A DNA stretch of 19,037 nucleotides, from NCBI GenBank assembly GCA_004369085.1, contig ML210517.1, positions 1-19,037 on the forward strand, written 5' to 3'. The notes under the pieces were generated by a model. It did no database searches, was not told where the DNA came from, and saw nothing but the letters and a program-made list of their open reading frames with translations. The DNA comes from Coprinopsis marcescibilis. Lineage: Eukaryota > Basidiomycota > Agaricomycetes > Agaricales > Psathyrellaceae. Below, piece by piece: positions 9,472 to 18,435 of this stretch (position 1 is the first letter of the stretch; each line of letters begins with the position of its first letter). A program made the position numbers and the translations under genes.

Positions 9472-12214
9472 ATGTCGGCCAACATATACAACGTCAGTCC
9501 TGTTGCAGCCCTCGCTTTTCCTGCTGCTCATGCTGTTTTTCTGTTAGCATCGCACTCTGCAGCCAGCTGGGCGCTCTGGCGGAGGGGGCGCAGGTCCCAG
9601 TGCTGGTGGGCCTCCCCCGAGCGGGCCCAGTGCCCCCATTGGCATCAGCGGTCCAGGAGGTCTTGGTCCCGCCGCCCCCAACTCGATAGCTATCGGCGTC
9701 CCACCACCACCACCACCCAGCTCCATCAGGCTCAACGACAGTTTGGAGATCATCAAGGCCGAATTCGACGCCATGGCCCAGGAAATCGAAGCCGTCAAGA
9801 GCCAAAAGGACGAGGTTGAGGTTAAACGTATGTCACCTGTCCTCTTTTTTCTTGCTGTTTGAATCCAACGTGTCCTTGTAGTTGGCTCGCAGGTGACGGA
9901 GCTGAACCATATTCGGAGGTGTTTGTATGATCTCGAGACTCAGCAGATGAAGGTCCGTCAGCAGTATGAGGACGAGCTGACGAGGTTGCGTGCGGAGCTT
10001 ACTGCTGCCACTCGGCATACCCATCCTGTTAATCAGGGCATCGCGAGTTTGGGTGGCCCGTCTGCCCCGTTCCATCCCAACACGGACCCCAGCGCCCCTT
10101 CGTACACCAGCGACCAACCGAACGGCCGCATTAGGGACCTCCCGCCCAGCCTTGAAGCGAGGATCCATGGACCCAAGGACGGGTGCGTGAATAATGGCAG
10201 CAGCGGTAGTAGTGGTAATAGTAACAACCGTGAACGGGATAGGGATCCGCAGCAGGGAAGAGAGCGCGATCGGGACCGGGAGATCATCGTTGATAGGAGT
10301 CGAGATCGTGAACGCGATAGGAACGATAGACGCGACTTTGAGGTTGATAGAGACCGGGAGCGCGACCGCGATATGGACAGGCTCGCCGACCAGCGGGATC
10401 CCAAGCGGGTCAAGAAGGGTGAGTTTGTCTTTTTTTGATTTGGGTGGGTTTTGGGGCTTATGGCGTGTGTAGATAATGGGCCATCTTCGTCGTATGCGGG
10501 TGGGAGCCATACGACTACTCCTCGACTTCCGCCCTCGCATGCGCTGTATGGGCCGGCTGGTGGGCCGCCGAGTGCGTCCCCGTACACTGCGGGTGCGCCC
10601 CCGCCTTTGGGGCATCCGGCGAATGGGGCTGGTATCCCACCGCCGCCGGGCGCTGGAGCTTCGATCAGTGCGCCACCGCTGGCGAAGAGCGAGAACAGCA
10701 ATGGAGGGTTGAGTGCGCTTGGATTGGGGGGGCCTCTGCCTCCTCCTCAGCCTGGCACTGTGGCGTTGGCGGGCCAGCCGATGGCGGACGAGTTCAACTA
10801 TAGCACTGTCCCGCCCGAGTACAGGAAGGATGGGCAAGAGTGGTTTGCGGCGTTTAACCCGAAGATTAAGCGGAATTTGGATATTCATTTGGTTCATTCC
10901 TTCCAGCATAGCAGGTGTGTTGTGGTTTTTTTTGAAAGGCAAGAAAGAGACTGATGGGTTTTAAAGCGTGGTGTGCTGCGTACAGTTTTCGCAGGATGGG
11001 AGGTTTTTGGCTACGGGGTGTAATCAGACTGCGCAGATCTATGATACGAAATCTGGTGTTAAAGTTTGGTTTGTGTGGTCTTTTTCTGTGTTTGTTGGGT
11101 GGGTGCTGATTGGTGTTTTAGCGAGTTGCCGCATGAGAGCGAGGCTCATTCTGGGGATTTGTATATCCGCAGTGTCCGGTTCAGCCCTGATGGAAAGCTG
11201 CTCGCTACCGGTGCAGAGGATCGACAGATCCGGGTATGTCTCTTTATTTTCTACGTTTTTCAGAATTCGCGTTGATGTGTTGGTAGATTTGGGATATTGG
11301 CCGTAAACGGATCCGACACGTCTTTGACGGGCATCAGCAGGAAATCTACTCGCTCGACTTTTCGCAGGACGGTCGGTTGATCGTCTCTGGGAGCGGGGAC
11401 CGTACGACGAGGATCTGGGATATGGAAGAGAAGAAGTGCAAGGTGTTCACGATCACGGACGTTGTGGACCAAAACACGGACGCGGGGGTGACGTCTGTTG
11501 CCATCTCGCCGTCTACTGCGCTTGTTGCTGCCGGGTCGTTGGACAATATTATTAGGATTTGGGATGTGGCTACTGGGCAGCTGTTGGAGCGGTTGAGGGG
11601 GCATACAAACAGTGTGTATAGCGTTGCGTTCACGCCGGATGGCAAGGGGCTTGTCACGGGCAGTTTGGACAAGACGTTGAAGCTTTGGGATGTGTCCCAT
11701 TTGAATTCGGCAGAGGGGAGGAGGAAGGCTGCTGCTGATCCTGATATGAGGGATCGTGTGGAGAGAGAGCGGATGGAGAGGATGGAGAGGGAAGGCAAGA
11801 TTGTGCAGAGTGCGAATTGTGTCATGGATTTCATTGGGCACAAGGTGCGTTTTTGTTTTGTGTTTTGGGTGGGTGGCGGCTGATTTGGTGGTAGGATTAT
11901 GTACTTTCGGTGTCGATGAGCAGTGATAGTCGGTGGGTCGTTTCGGGCTCCAAGGATCGGTGTGTCCATGTTTGGGACTCGAACACCGCGACGCTGCAGT
12001 TGATGTTGCAAGGACATAAAAATTCTGGTATGGTTTTCGTTTGTGCGTTTGGGTTTGGCTAATTTTTTCCCAGTCATTTCGCTCGACCTTAATTCCAACA
12101 ATGATTTGTTGGCCACTGGAAGTGGAGATAGCTTTGCTCGTATCTGTGAGTGTGATTTATTTGGGGGTGTGATTGTGCTGATTGGTTGGTATAGGGAGTC
12201 TGGTCAGGACCTGA
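9472..12214 (+). CDS. TUP1: Tup1-family WD40 transcriptional co-repressor
   Basis: Ten exons: 9472-9492, 9548-9827, 9882-10418, 10473-10914, 10967-11068, 11122-11233, 11287-11844, 11895-12027, 12074-12145 and 12195-12214 (introns 46-55 nt) encode 758 residues. Tup1 with Ssn6/Cyc8 forms a nuclear co-repressor recruited by DNA-binding factors. The N-terminal tetramerisation/Ssn6-binding helix is at about residues 66-142 ([14 protein letters not shown], then [12 protein letters not shown] and [14 protein letters not shown]). A low-complexity linker follows, including a charged RD/RE tract (about 217-279), then Pro/Gly-rich sequence. NLDIHLVHS opens the propeller at about residue 424. Seven WD repeats are visible, with IRIWD, TRIWDM, IRIWDV, LKLWDV, VHVWDS and ARIW endings; the insert of about 50 residues between repeats 5 and 6 ([15 protein letters not shown] and on) is charged. 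The chain ends six residues after the final Trp-Ser (WSLVRT). Tandem with GPI8, convergent with PDK. Confidence 0.96.
10229..10418 (+). repeat. RD/RE dipeptide-repeat tract inside TUP1
   Basis: The 3' part of TUP1 exon 3 encodes roughly 63 residues dominated by Arg-Asp, Arg-Glu and Asp-Arg dipeptides (for example [15 protein letters not shown] and RDRERDRN). Codons for both Arg (CGA, CGC, CGG, CGT, AGG, AGA) and Asp (GAT, GAC) are mixed, so this is not a recent trinucleotide expansion but a selected or old low-complexity segment. It ends at the exon border with KRVKKG, which with the preceding Arg could act as a nuclear localisation signal. Confidence 0.8.
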
Positions 12215-12492
12215 CCTATATTGTAAACCCAAAATCGCTACTTAGTATCTATTGCGTTTTGTAATCTCTCTATTTCTTTTTCTGATACCTCGTCCGACAT
12301 TTGTACACCCCTCATACTGAATCCTGTGTCTCCTCGTCTGTCGTATGAAGTTTCAAGTTTGACTTGTTCCCTTTGCTAGCAAAGTAGTGTTTCTGCCGTG
12401 CTCTCGTCTCTTTGTATGTAGGATAGATCCGCTCGGTTATGAGATGTTTATTAATGTTTTTTGGGTGGATAATGTACAAGGGATAAAGATGA
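12215..12492. other. Convergent 3' intergenic region (TUP1 / PDK)
   Basis: These 278 bp lie between two stop codons and must hold the 3' ends of both transcripts. The strip is T-rich on the plus strand. On the minus strand an AATAAA hexamer lies at 12452-12447, about 41 nt past the PDK stop, a good poly(A) signal. No equally clear signal is seen for TUP1. No gene is visible. Confidence 0.6.
12447..12452 (-). terminator. Candidate poly(A) signal AATAAA of the PDK gene
   Basis: An exact AATAAA on the minus strand, 41 nt downstream of the PDK stop codon in the convergent intergenic strip. The position suits a fungal polyadenylation signal, though a hexamer alone is weak evidence in fungi. Confidence 0.4.
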
Positions 12493-14235
12493 TTATGGGA
12501 GAGGTTCTCTACTACTTGAGAGTCTGTTCAAGTGAATGTACACGTCCGTTCCGAACCCGTCCATCGATATCAGACGGAGGTCCCCTCCGAAATAACGAGC
12601 GTACTGCATGCATATTTATCAGCCGGGTTCGAGCGGAAACGGGGAGGAAGAAACGCACCAAACGTGATAACGGCAGACCGTACCCGAATCCAGCCATGGG
12701 TGCTTTGAAATCGCTCGCTTGGAAATCCTGGTCGAGGTTCTGCTGGTCCATGGTAGTGTACATGTACGTCCAGATGAGAGGGATAGCGCTCCGCGCGATT
12801 CCGCCTCCCTCGTCCGAGATTTTGATGGTGATGTCCTCTTTGCCTTCGACGACGATTACTTTGATGGGCGGAAAGTGGTCTTCTTGGTCTACCCCGAAAC
12901 GCTCGACGACTGCGCGCAGAGAGTTTTTGATGAGCTCGAAGCAGATGTGGGAGAGGTGGCCGGGGACGTAGGCGAATGTGAGGTCGCGCGGGCAGATTAG
13001 CTGCACGGGTGGGCCTTTGAACATCGCGTAGTGCTCTTCGCAGACGAACCGGGCGTTTTCGATCGCTTCTTGCACGATGTCGTGTACGTTCTGGAGGTTT
13101 TGAGATAGGGAGGAAGATGGGAAGAAGAAGTGTCAGATTTTGGCCGAGGATGCACCGGGGTAGGCAAGTTGGGGGGGTACGTACGGCTTTGGTGCAGATG
13201 ATGCCTACGTAGTCTTCGTGTGCTTGTTGGGTGTTTAGTGCCACGTCTGGTGAGAGTTAGATAAGGAGATTTGGGGAGAAGGAGGGAAGTAAACTTGCGT
13301 TGGCCGATTAGGAATCGAATGCCGATTCTGCTCATGTAGAATCTGTCTAGCCAGGCTTGGATGTCGAGTCCGATGTGTCGTGCGTTCTGGCTCCGTTTCC
13401 ATTCGAGGATACCTTGGGCGACGGTGGTGACTGTGGGGTCGTGTCTTGACTTTATGTGCTCGAGCGTCTTTGTGAACCGTTTGTTGTAGTCGGAGACTTC
13501 TGGCGGCCAGGATGTGATGCCGTTGGTGTTTGCGTAGTATCTGTTGGTGTGGGTGGTTGGATGGGTTAGGGCTGTACTTAATGTCGTACGTTACCTCCGC
13601 TCCATTGGGACACGTAACCTCAGCTTGTTGAAGCCGTTCCCGTTCGCTTGGCCTGCGTTGGTATCGGGGTATGAGATCGATGGGTTCGGTTTGGATTCGG
13701 GCAGAGCTAGCTCTTCGGATCTTGGAGTCATTAGTGCTTGTCTAATGTCTGCTGGGAGGTGGATATGCGGAAAGTTGATGAGTTCCTGGTGAAGGTTTCC
13801 GCCGTTAGTAATGTGGGCAGCTGTTCGGTGGGTGGAGGACGTACGTCGAACGACTGCGCGTACCAGTTCTTCACTTTCTTTATCGACGGCATTGCGCTGA
13901 GGTTGTGAGGCAGTTCGTCGAGCTCTTTCACGCGATGGGCCAGGCGCACGGGAAGTTCCTCTGCTCTCCGTTCCGTGCCAGTGTGAATGACTCATTCTGT
14001 CACCTGGTCGACGACGACGACGTACCTGATAGGAATTGGCTCGCTTTCAGGAGTGTCCCTTGACTAGGGTTCTGACCGAACAGAACCATCTGCTGTAGAG
14101 AAACTGTACAACCCTCAGGACGATGCAAAACAGTGGACTGTGAAAGAGCTTGTGCTGACCGCCGGTTTGGGGAAAAGACGCGAAATGGTGGATCTTGTCC
14201 CATAGCGCAGGCGTGATGCGGAAGCCTGCAGACAT
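12493..14235 (-). CDS. PDK: Mitochondrial pyruvate dehydrogenase kinase family protein (PDK/BCKDK)
   Basis: Exons 14235-14160, 14103-14026, 13960-13845, 13785-13595, 13540-13299, 13246-13185, 13090-12659 and 12603-12493 encode 435 residues. PDKs phosphorylate the E1-alpha subunit and switch off the pyruvate (or branched-chain 2-oxoacid) dehydrogenase complex in the mitochondrial matrix. The N-terminal helical domain shows [34 protein letters not shown] and VKNWYAQSF. The GHKL ATPase domain has the N-box [17 protein letters not shown] (Glu307, Lys310, Asn311), G1 box DEGGGI (from Asp348) and G2 box [10 protein letters not shown] (from Gly389), then [20 protein letters not shown]. An insert of about 40 residues rich in Pro, Asn and Ser (after [10 protein letters not shown]) is usual for fungal members. 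Intron 5 (13298-13247) is GC-AG with a GCAAGT donor. The start lacks a long transit peptide, as is common in this family. Convergent with TUP1; upstream lies the element island. Confidence 0.95.
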
Positions 14236-14806
14236 GAGTGCGAACGAGCGTGATGGTGTCCGTGACGGTGACGGTGACGGAGACGGAGGGATGGAGGGGG
14301 AGCTAAAAGACGATGTGCAAGCCTGGTTGGATGTTATAACCCCAGACCGGTCCCAGTCGCCGCCCCCTCTACCCGATATATCCGATCAACTCCACAATCA
14401 CATGTTCTGCTTTTCCCCGCCACCAAGTAATATCACCGGACTAGGTGAAGTGGGCCACCGCATACACATGGCAGTACGAGGGTTTACTGTTCTACTGTTT
14501 TATAAGGTAGAGTTTATCTAGTTGCACAAAGTGAAGTTAACATATAAAATATAGAGTAAATGTCTTGTACCCTTCATTTGTAACCATTCTGTTGAATCAG
14601 TTAATGCTTGCTGCTTGCTCAGTCCTACTCTGCCAAAACAAATTCAAATTCCAGATTTCAGAACAGGCATCTAATACTAAGAGATAATAGCTTGATATAT
14701 ACATTTGTATAGCTCTAAAGGATGTAAATTGGTCTATATAGCATTAGTCAGGCTTGGATGTTTGCCTGCCCCAACACTGGGCAGCAGCATAGCCACACTA
14801 CACATC
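14236..14806. other. PDK upstream region, no gene, with GACGGT-type microsatellite
   Basis: The first part contains the PDK promoter and leader. A short tandem GACGGT/GACGGA array lies at about 14263-14289, reading as ACCGTC repeats in the PDK sense direction, 28-54 bp upstream of its start codon. From about 14510 the sequence becomes abruptly AT-rich (many ATATA runs) and contains no gene. An open frame at 14195-14521 on the plus strand runs antisense through the PDK first exon and the microsatellite and shows no motif. Confidence 0.5.
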
Positions 14807-14807
14807 C

Positions 14808-14831
14808 CGTACAAAAGTGTCCGGACACCAT
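14808..14831. repeat. Candidate left terminal inverted repeat of the Tc1-like element
   Basis: The string TACAAAAGTGTCCGGACACC has the style of Tc1/mariner termini (a run of A then GTCC/GGACACC) and lies about 130 bp beyond the transposase stop, where an end is expected. I could not find its inverted partner beyond the transposase N-terminus (16576 onward), so the right end is probably lost or diverged. Confidence 0.35.
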
Positions 14832-15771
14832 GTGATTGAACGCAAGTGCATCTGCGCAGAAAATCTTTGAAGCTTAATTCCTTGCAATTTATTGTATGTA
14901 TGCAAACAAAACTCTGATAACCATTAAAGACACATGGAATGTATGGTTGTGTAGGGCTAATATTTAGTATGTGAGCCTTGGGTGCTAATAATTGCTGCAA
15001 CATGTTTGGACATGGTCTTTGTGTACTTGTCAATTTGGGGAATCTTGAGAGCATCCCAGGCAGACTTGACAGTGCTGATGATTTGAGGAACAGTAGAAGG
15101 GCGGTGTGGAAGGTTGCGGATGATGGATTTGAGCTCTGTCCAGAGCGGTTCAATAGGGTTTATGTCTGGAGAAGATGGCAGGTGTGGGAACAATGTGATG
15201 TGATGGTTGGCTAGCCAGTGTTTGGTCGCTTTGGCAGTATGGCATGGGGCGTTATCTTGCTGAAAGACAATGTCAGGCCTCTCCTTCCGTACTTCATCCA
15301 CAAACTCGAGTAATTTCCCTTGAAGAACCTGTGTAATATATCTTTCCCCTGTCATTCCACCTCCCTTCCCTCCTGGATACTCCAGTACAACCGATGGCCC
15401 CTTCTTCCCTACCATAATGCAACCCCACACCATAACACGAATGTTAGACTGCTTGAAAGTTGGAACAGTGCAGTTCTCATCATATTCCTCCCCAGGCTGT
15501 CATGTAACCCATATTCTCCCATGCTGATCATCAAGATGGACATAGCATTCATCAGACCAGATGTCATTTCTCCAATTCTCATCTGTAAACTGCTTGAACT
15601 CTTGTGCCCAAGCAAGCCTTTTCTTCTTCTGCAAAGGGGAAACATATAGAGTCTTGCGTGCAACCCGTCTGTGATACCCTTCTTCAGCAGCGAGATTCTG
15701 AACAATGCGAGTGCTGATATTCCCCAGGGCTTTGTTAGCAACTTGTTCAAAGGGTTTTCTTTGGTTGGATT

Positions 15772-15776
15772 TGATG
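15772..15776. repeat. Target-site duplication TGATG, left of solo LTR
   Basis: TGATG directly abuts the LTR end TGTTAC. The same five bases follow the other LTR end at 16303-16307. Removing the LTR and one copy restores the transposase reading frame across the site, confirming the insertion point. Confidence 0.9.
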
Positions 15777-16302
15777 TGTTACGACGCAAGGCGAATGATA
15801 CGCCTTAGTCGCCGAACGATAGTTGACGATAAGTTCAAGACGAGAGATCGTCGAGACAAGTGAGTCAAATGAATGAGTCGAGACGAACGAACGTCAAGAC
15901 GATCGAGTTTCCGAGGTATTCGAGTAAGACGATCCATCGACAAGAAGACTAACAAAAGTCTTATTCGAAAACTATCGAGTGACAAGTAGGGAACGAGATC
16001 GAAACTAAAGTACAACTACCAACTATGGTAAGTTTAAATATACTATCCTTATCTCTTATCAATTGTTATCGATAAGTTCCATCCGTTATCATATCTAAAT
16101 AAGAAAAACTACTACGTCATATCCTCGTGTCCGTTATCTTCCTAAAAATACTCTTTAAGATCCGAAAGATCAATAAGAAATATCTACCGATTCATAATCA
16201 AACAATCCCAATCTTCGAAAATAATCGACCTGTATTTCAAGACATTCATCAACCGTCAACACGTATCCATCTTCATGTTCCACCATTGGAGATGGTGTAA
16301 CA
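15777..16302 (-). mobile_element. Complete solo LTR (526 bp) of an LTR retrotransposon
   Basis: The element has perfect inverted hexamers TGTTAC ... GTAACA, starting TG and ending CA, and is flanked by a 5-bp duplication, all hallmarks of integrase-mediated LTR insertion followed by LTR-LTR recombination that removed the internal part. On the minus strand it carries a TATATTTAAAC TATA-like box near 16030, so transcription is likely leftward. Its first third (minus sense) is an open frame encoding HEDGYVLTVDEC and DYFRRLGLFDYE. The half nearest 15777 is rich in CGA/TCG words. Whether the parent element is Gypsy or Copia cannot be told without the internal region. Confidence 0.9.
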
Positions 16303-16307
16303 TGATG
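16303..16307. repeat. Target-site duplication TGATG, right of solo LTR
   Basis: Second copy of the 5-bp duplication, directly after the CA end of the LTR on the plus strand. It lies inside the transposase pseudogene just after the first helix-turn-helix linker region. Confidence 0.9.
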
Positions 16308-16575
16308 TCTCACATGATCATTCGCTTGTCACGGATGCTCAGCTTAGGTGGACGCCCTGACTGAGGTCTATTCTTGCATGATCCCGTCGATTGATACTTC
16401 TTCCACAGGTCGCTGCAGGAGCCTCTGAGCCAGGAGAGGTTGAACAATGGAATTGAAGAGTAGTTTCAAATGCTCTTCCACTTGTCACATCTGGGCTTAT
16501 GAATGCAGGACAACAGCAAACAGCTGGCAGGCAGGCCATTGGGGGCAAAGGTAAGGAAGACCACATCAGGAACAC

Positions 16576-17091
16576 TCACCCTTATGTAAGCCTTAGGCTT
16601 GGTGCCAAGACCAGCCAAATTGAGGGTTTTCCAAAAAAGTGAAGTGATCAGGTTGAGATTGGCAGGTAGCTATACAACTCAGAATATCAAGAAATGCTCC
16701 AAAATTCTTTGAACTTGTTGATTTTATGCTAAGCGGTGCTTGATACACCAAAAGGTAATCTGAAGACAGTCAGTCTGCTCTTTGTGGCAACTTGGTCACT
16801 TTGGTCTTTCCATATAAGGTATGTTACTGGGAGCGACCAAGCCCTGCTGTGGCTGCATCATTGGCATCAAGTGGGATTCCTATGGTCTGTCAAAAATCAG
16901 GGCCAAAAATTGAAACCGTTGCAAAACAACTGTTCTACAGATTCCTATGGGACTTTTTGCAATATATGTTGGTAGATATATATCAAGGCATTAATTCTGT
17001 ACATAAATACAAGTTTTTTTCATGATAAAAAGTAGTGTAAAATGCCTAAAGTTGGACTTAAATTGTAAGCATATTCAGACAGAAATACAGA
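16576..17091. other. AT-rich spacer between two pseudogenes, no gene seen
   Basis: About 515 bp of AT-rich sequence between the N-terminal end of the Tc1 transposase remnant and the stop of the hypothetical pseudogene. The right terminus of the Tc1 element should lie here but no inverted copy of the left-end string is visible. Short plus-strand frames around 16736-17025 have no motifs. Confidence 0.5.
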
Positions 17092-18433
17092 TCAGAGCTT
17101 GGTGTTTTCCCAGTCAGAATTGTCATCCTCAACATCTTCCAGCACCTCCCTATCCTCTTTCTCTTCCTCAGATACATCTCTGCTATTTTCTGTGCTGCCA
17201 AAAGGCTTCCACTCCTTCACTTTATACATTTGAATTGCCTCACACAAAATATCACGTATTTCCCCAACTTTAGACTTGGAGCACCATGTTCCTTGTAAAC
17301 CTTGAGCATATCTTTCAGATTCTGGCCTCTGAGGTCAGGAATCTTACTCTCATCCAGGATAATCACAGTTTGCTGAATTCATTTTTTATGCATGTCCTTC
17401 TTCAATCTCCATTGTGCTGCTCATTCTTGTTGTTCAGCATTCTTCTGTTCTTGGAACTGGATAATTGCAGCCTTCCGCTTCTTGTCCTCCCCCATTGCCT
17501 CTTGTGCAGCCTTGTGCAAGAAAAGATGGTCCTCCAGCTCAACAAAGAATTTCTGCATAAATTCTGCAGTCTCATTGTGAAAGTACATTCTTTGTGAGTT
17601 ATAGCCAAGCAGTGATAGCTGGGGCTGCCTCTGCATCATGAGGCAGAATGATCCAAGAGCACCTTCATTGACATCATTTGTTGGTGCTAGCCAGGCCAAG
17701 TCATGCTCTTCCTGTGTTGCTTCATCAATCAAACCACCAGGAGCAAATTCTGAAATGAAGTGTGACCATGTTTCTTCTGTGCCTTGAAGTCCAGCTAAAA
17801 ACAAGGCTTTGAGATTGGGAAGAGTGGGAGCAAGCTCCTGAATCTTGTTGATAGTCTCTTCTGACTGCCATGGTTGCCCATCTGCTGTTGCTGTTGTATA
17901 GTCTGTGGAGTTGAGAACAAGCAAGGGTTGGGAAATAACATAGAGGATAAAATCATGAAACTTGTGGTGTAGTGGACCAAGGTCAAGCATGTTTGTCTTG
18001 TGGGATGCTTCAGCACAGATTGAGTGCATGTATGGATGGGAAAATGACTGGCTATATAGTGCCAATGCAACAAGCTCTGTCAATGTTGCTTTATAGTGCA
18101 GTGCATTCCAAAAATTCTGCTCCATGTGGTTGAAGCTCTTTGCACCCTTTTTGGACTTGAAAAAGTCCATAAATTCAATGAACTTGTCTTGATGGAGTAC
18201 AAGTACTGCTGCACCTTCACCATAAACCCAAACCAAGTGTTGGAAGTATCAGGGTATGTGAAATTAATCCCAACATTTTTGTCCCACCACCAGTGGAATA
18301 GATCATGATGACCTTTCTTGTCGTCCTTGTGGTTAAGCAAAGCACCAGCAATCTGAGCAGTTTTTAAATCTCCTCCAGTTGTCCTTTCAACGGCTCGTGC
18401 TTGTGCTGCTGTCTCTGCCTCATCACCAGACAT
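17092..18433 (-). pseudogene. Unrecognised repeat-associated protein gene, frameshifted and interrupted by stops
   Basis: Reading leftward from the ATG at 18433: frame one covers TTGGDLKTAQIAGALLNH, FHWWWDKNVGINFTYPDTSN; a one-base deletion at about 18226 then shifts to a second frame (YGEGAAVLVLHQDKFIEF, SFNHMEQNFWNALHYKATLTE, FALLING to a Lys/Gln-rich tail) that stops at 17421. After two TGA stops (17423-17421 and 17381-17379) the same frame continues with ILDESKIPDLRGQNLKDML, a SAP-like or short helical pair, and another one-base loss near 17277 leads to the acidic end SEEEKEDREV ... DWENTKL, stopping at 17094-17092. The residue pattern is protein-like throughout, about 440 residues, so this is a decayed gene. 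I do not recognise a named domain; I believe it belongs to a multicopy mushroom-type hypothetical family that travels with repeats, but this is recollection, not proof. Confidence 0.75.
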
Positions 18434-18435
18434 AT

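Larger units (their letters stand above)
14957..16575 (-). pseudogene. Tc1/mariner-family (DD34E) transposase, broken
   Basis: The minus strand encodes a Tc1-like transposase in pieces. The N-terminal part (about 16480-16303) shows LWKKYQSTGSCKNRP and the GRPPKLSIRDKR motif that links the two helix-turn-helix units. The C-terminal part (about 15771-14957) shows VSPLQKKKRLAWAQEF, IWSDE (first catalytic Asp), MVWGCI, FQQDNAPCHT (second Asp) and PDINPIEPLW (catalytic Glu); 34 residues separate the second Asp from the Glu, hence DD34E. Lesions: a solo LTR inserted at 15777-16302, in-frame TGA stops at 16312-16310 and 15502-15500, and an unclear, frame-disturbed N-terminus. Both stops sit where Arg is expected in the family, fitting CGA to TGA change. 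Non-functional; cut-and-paste mobility would need a source in trans. Confidence 0.88.

Noticed and set aside
9833..10942. 369-codon open frame on the minus strand opposite TUP1
   Set aside because: Antisense to well supported TUP1 exons; its Arg/Ile-rich composition is produced by the RD/RE and Pro/Gly codons of the sense strand, and it crosses TUP1 introns without its own domain.
14195..14521. Plus-strand frame of 108 codons upstream of PDK
   Set aside because: Runs antisense through PDK exon 1 and a GACGGT microsatellite that creates its Gly/Asp repeat; no homology-like motif.
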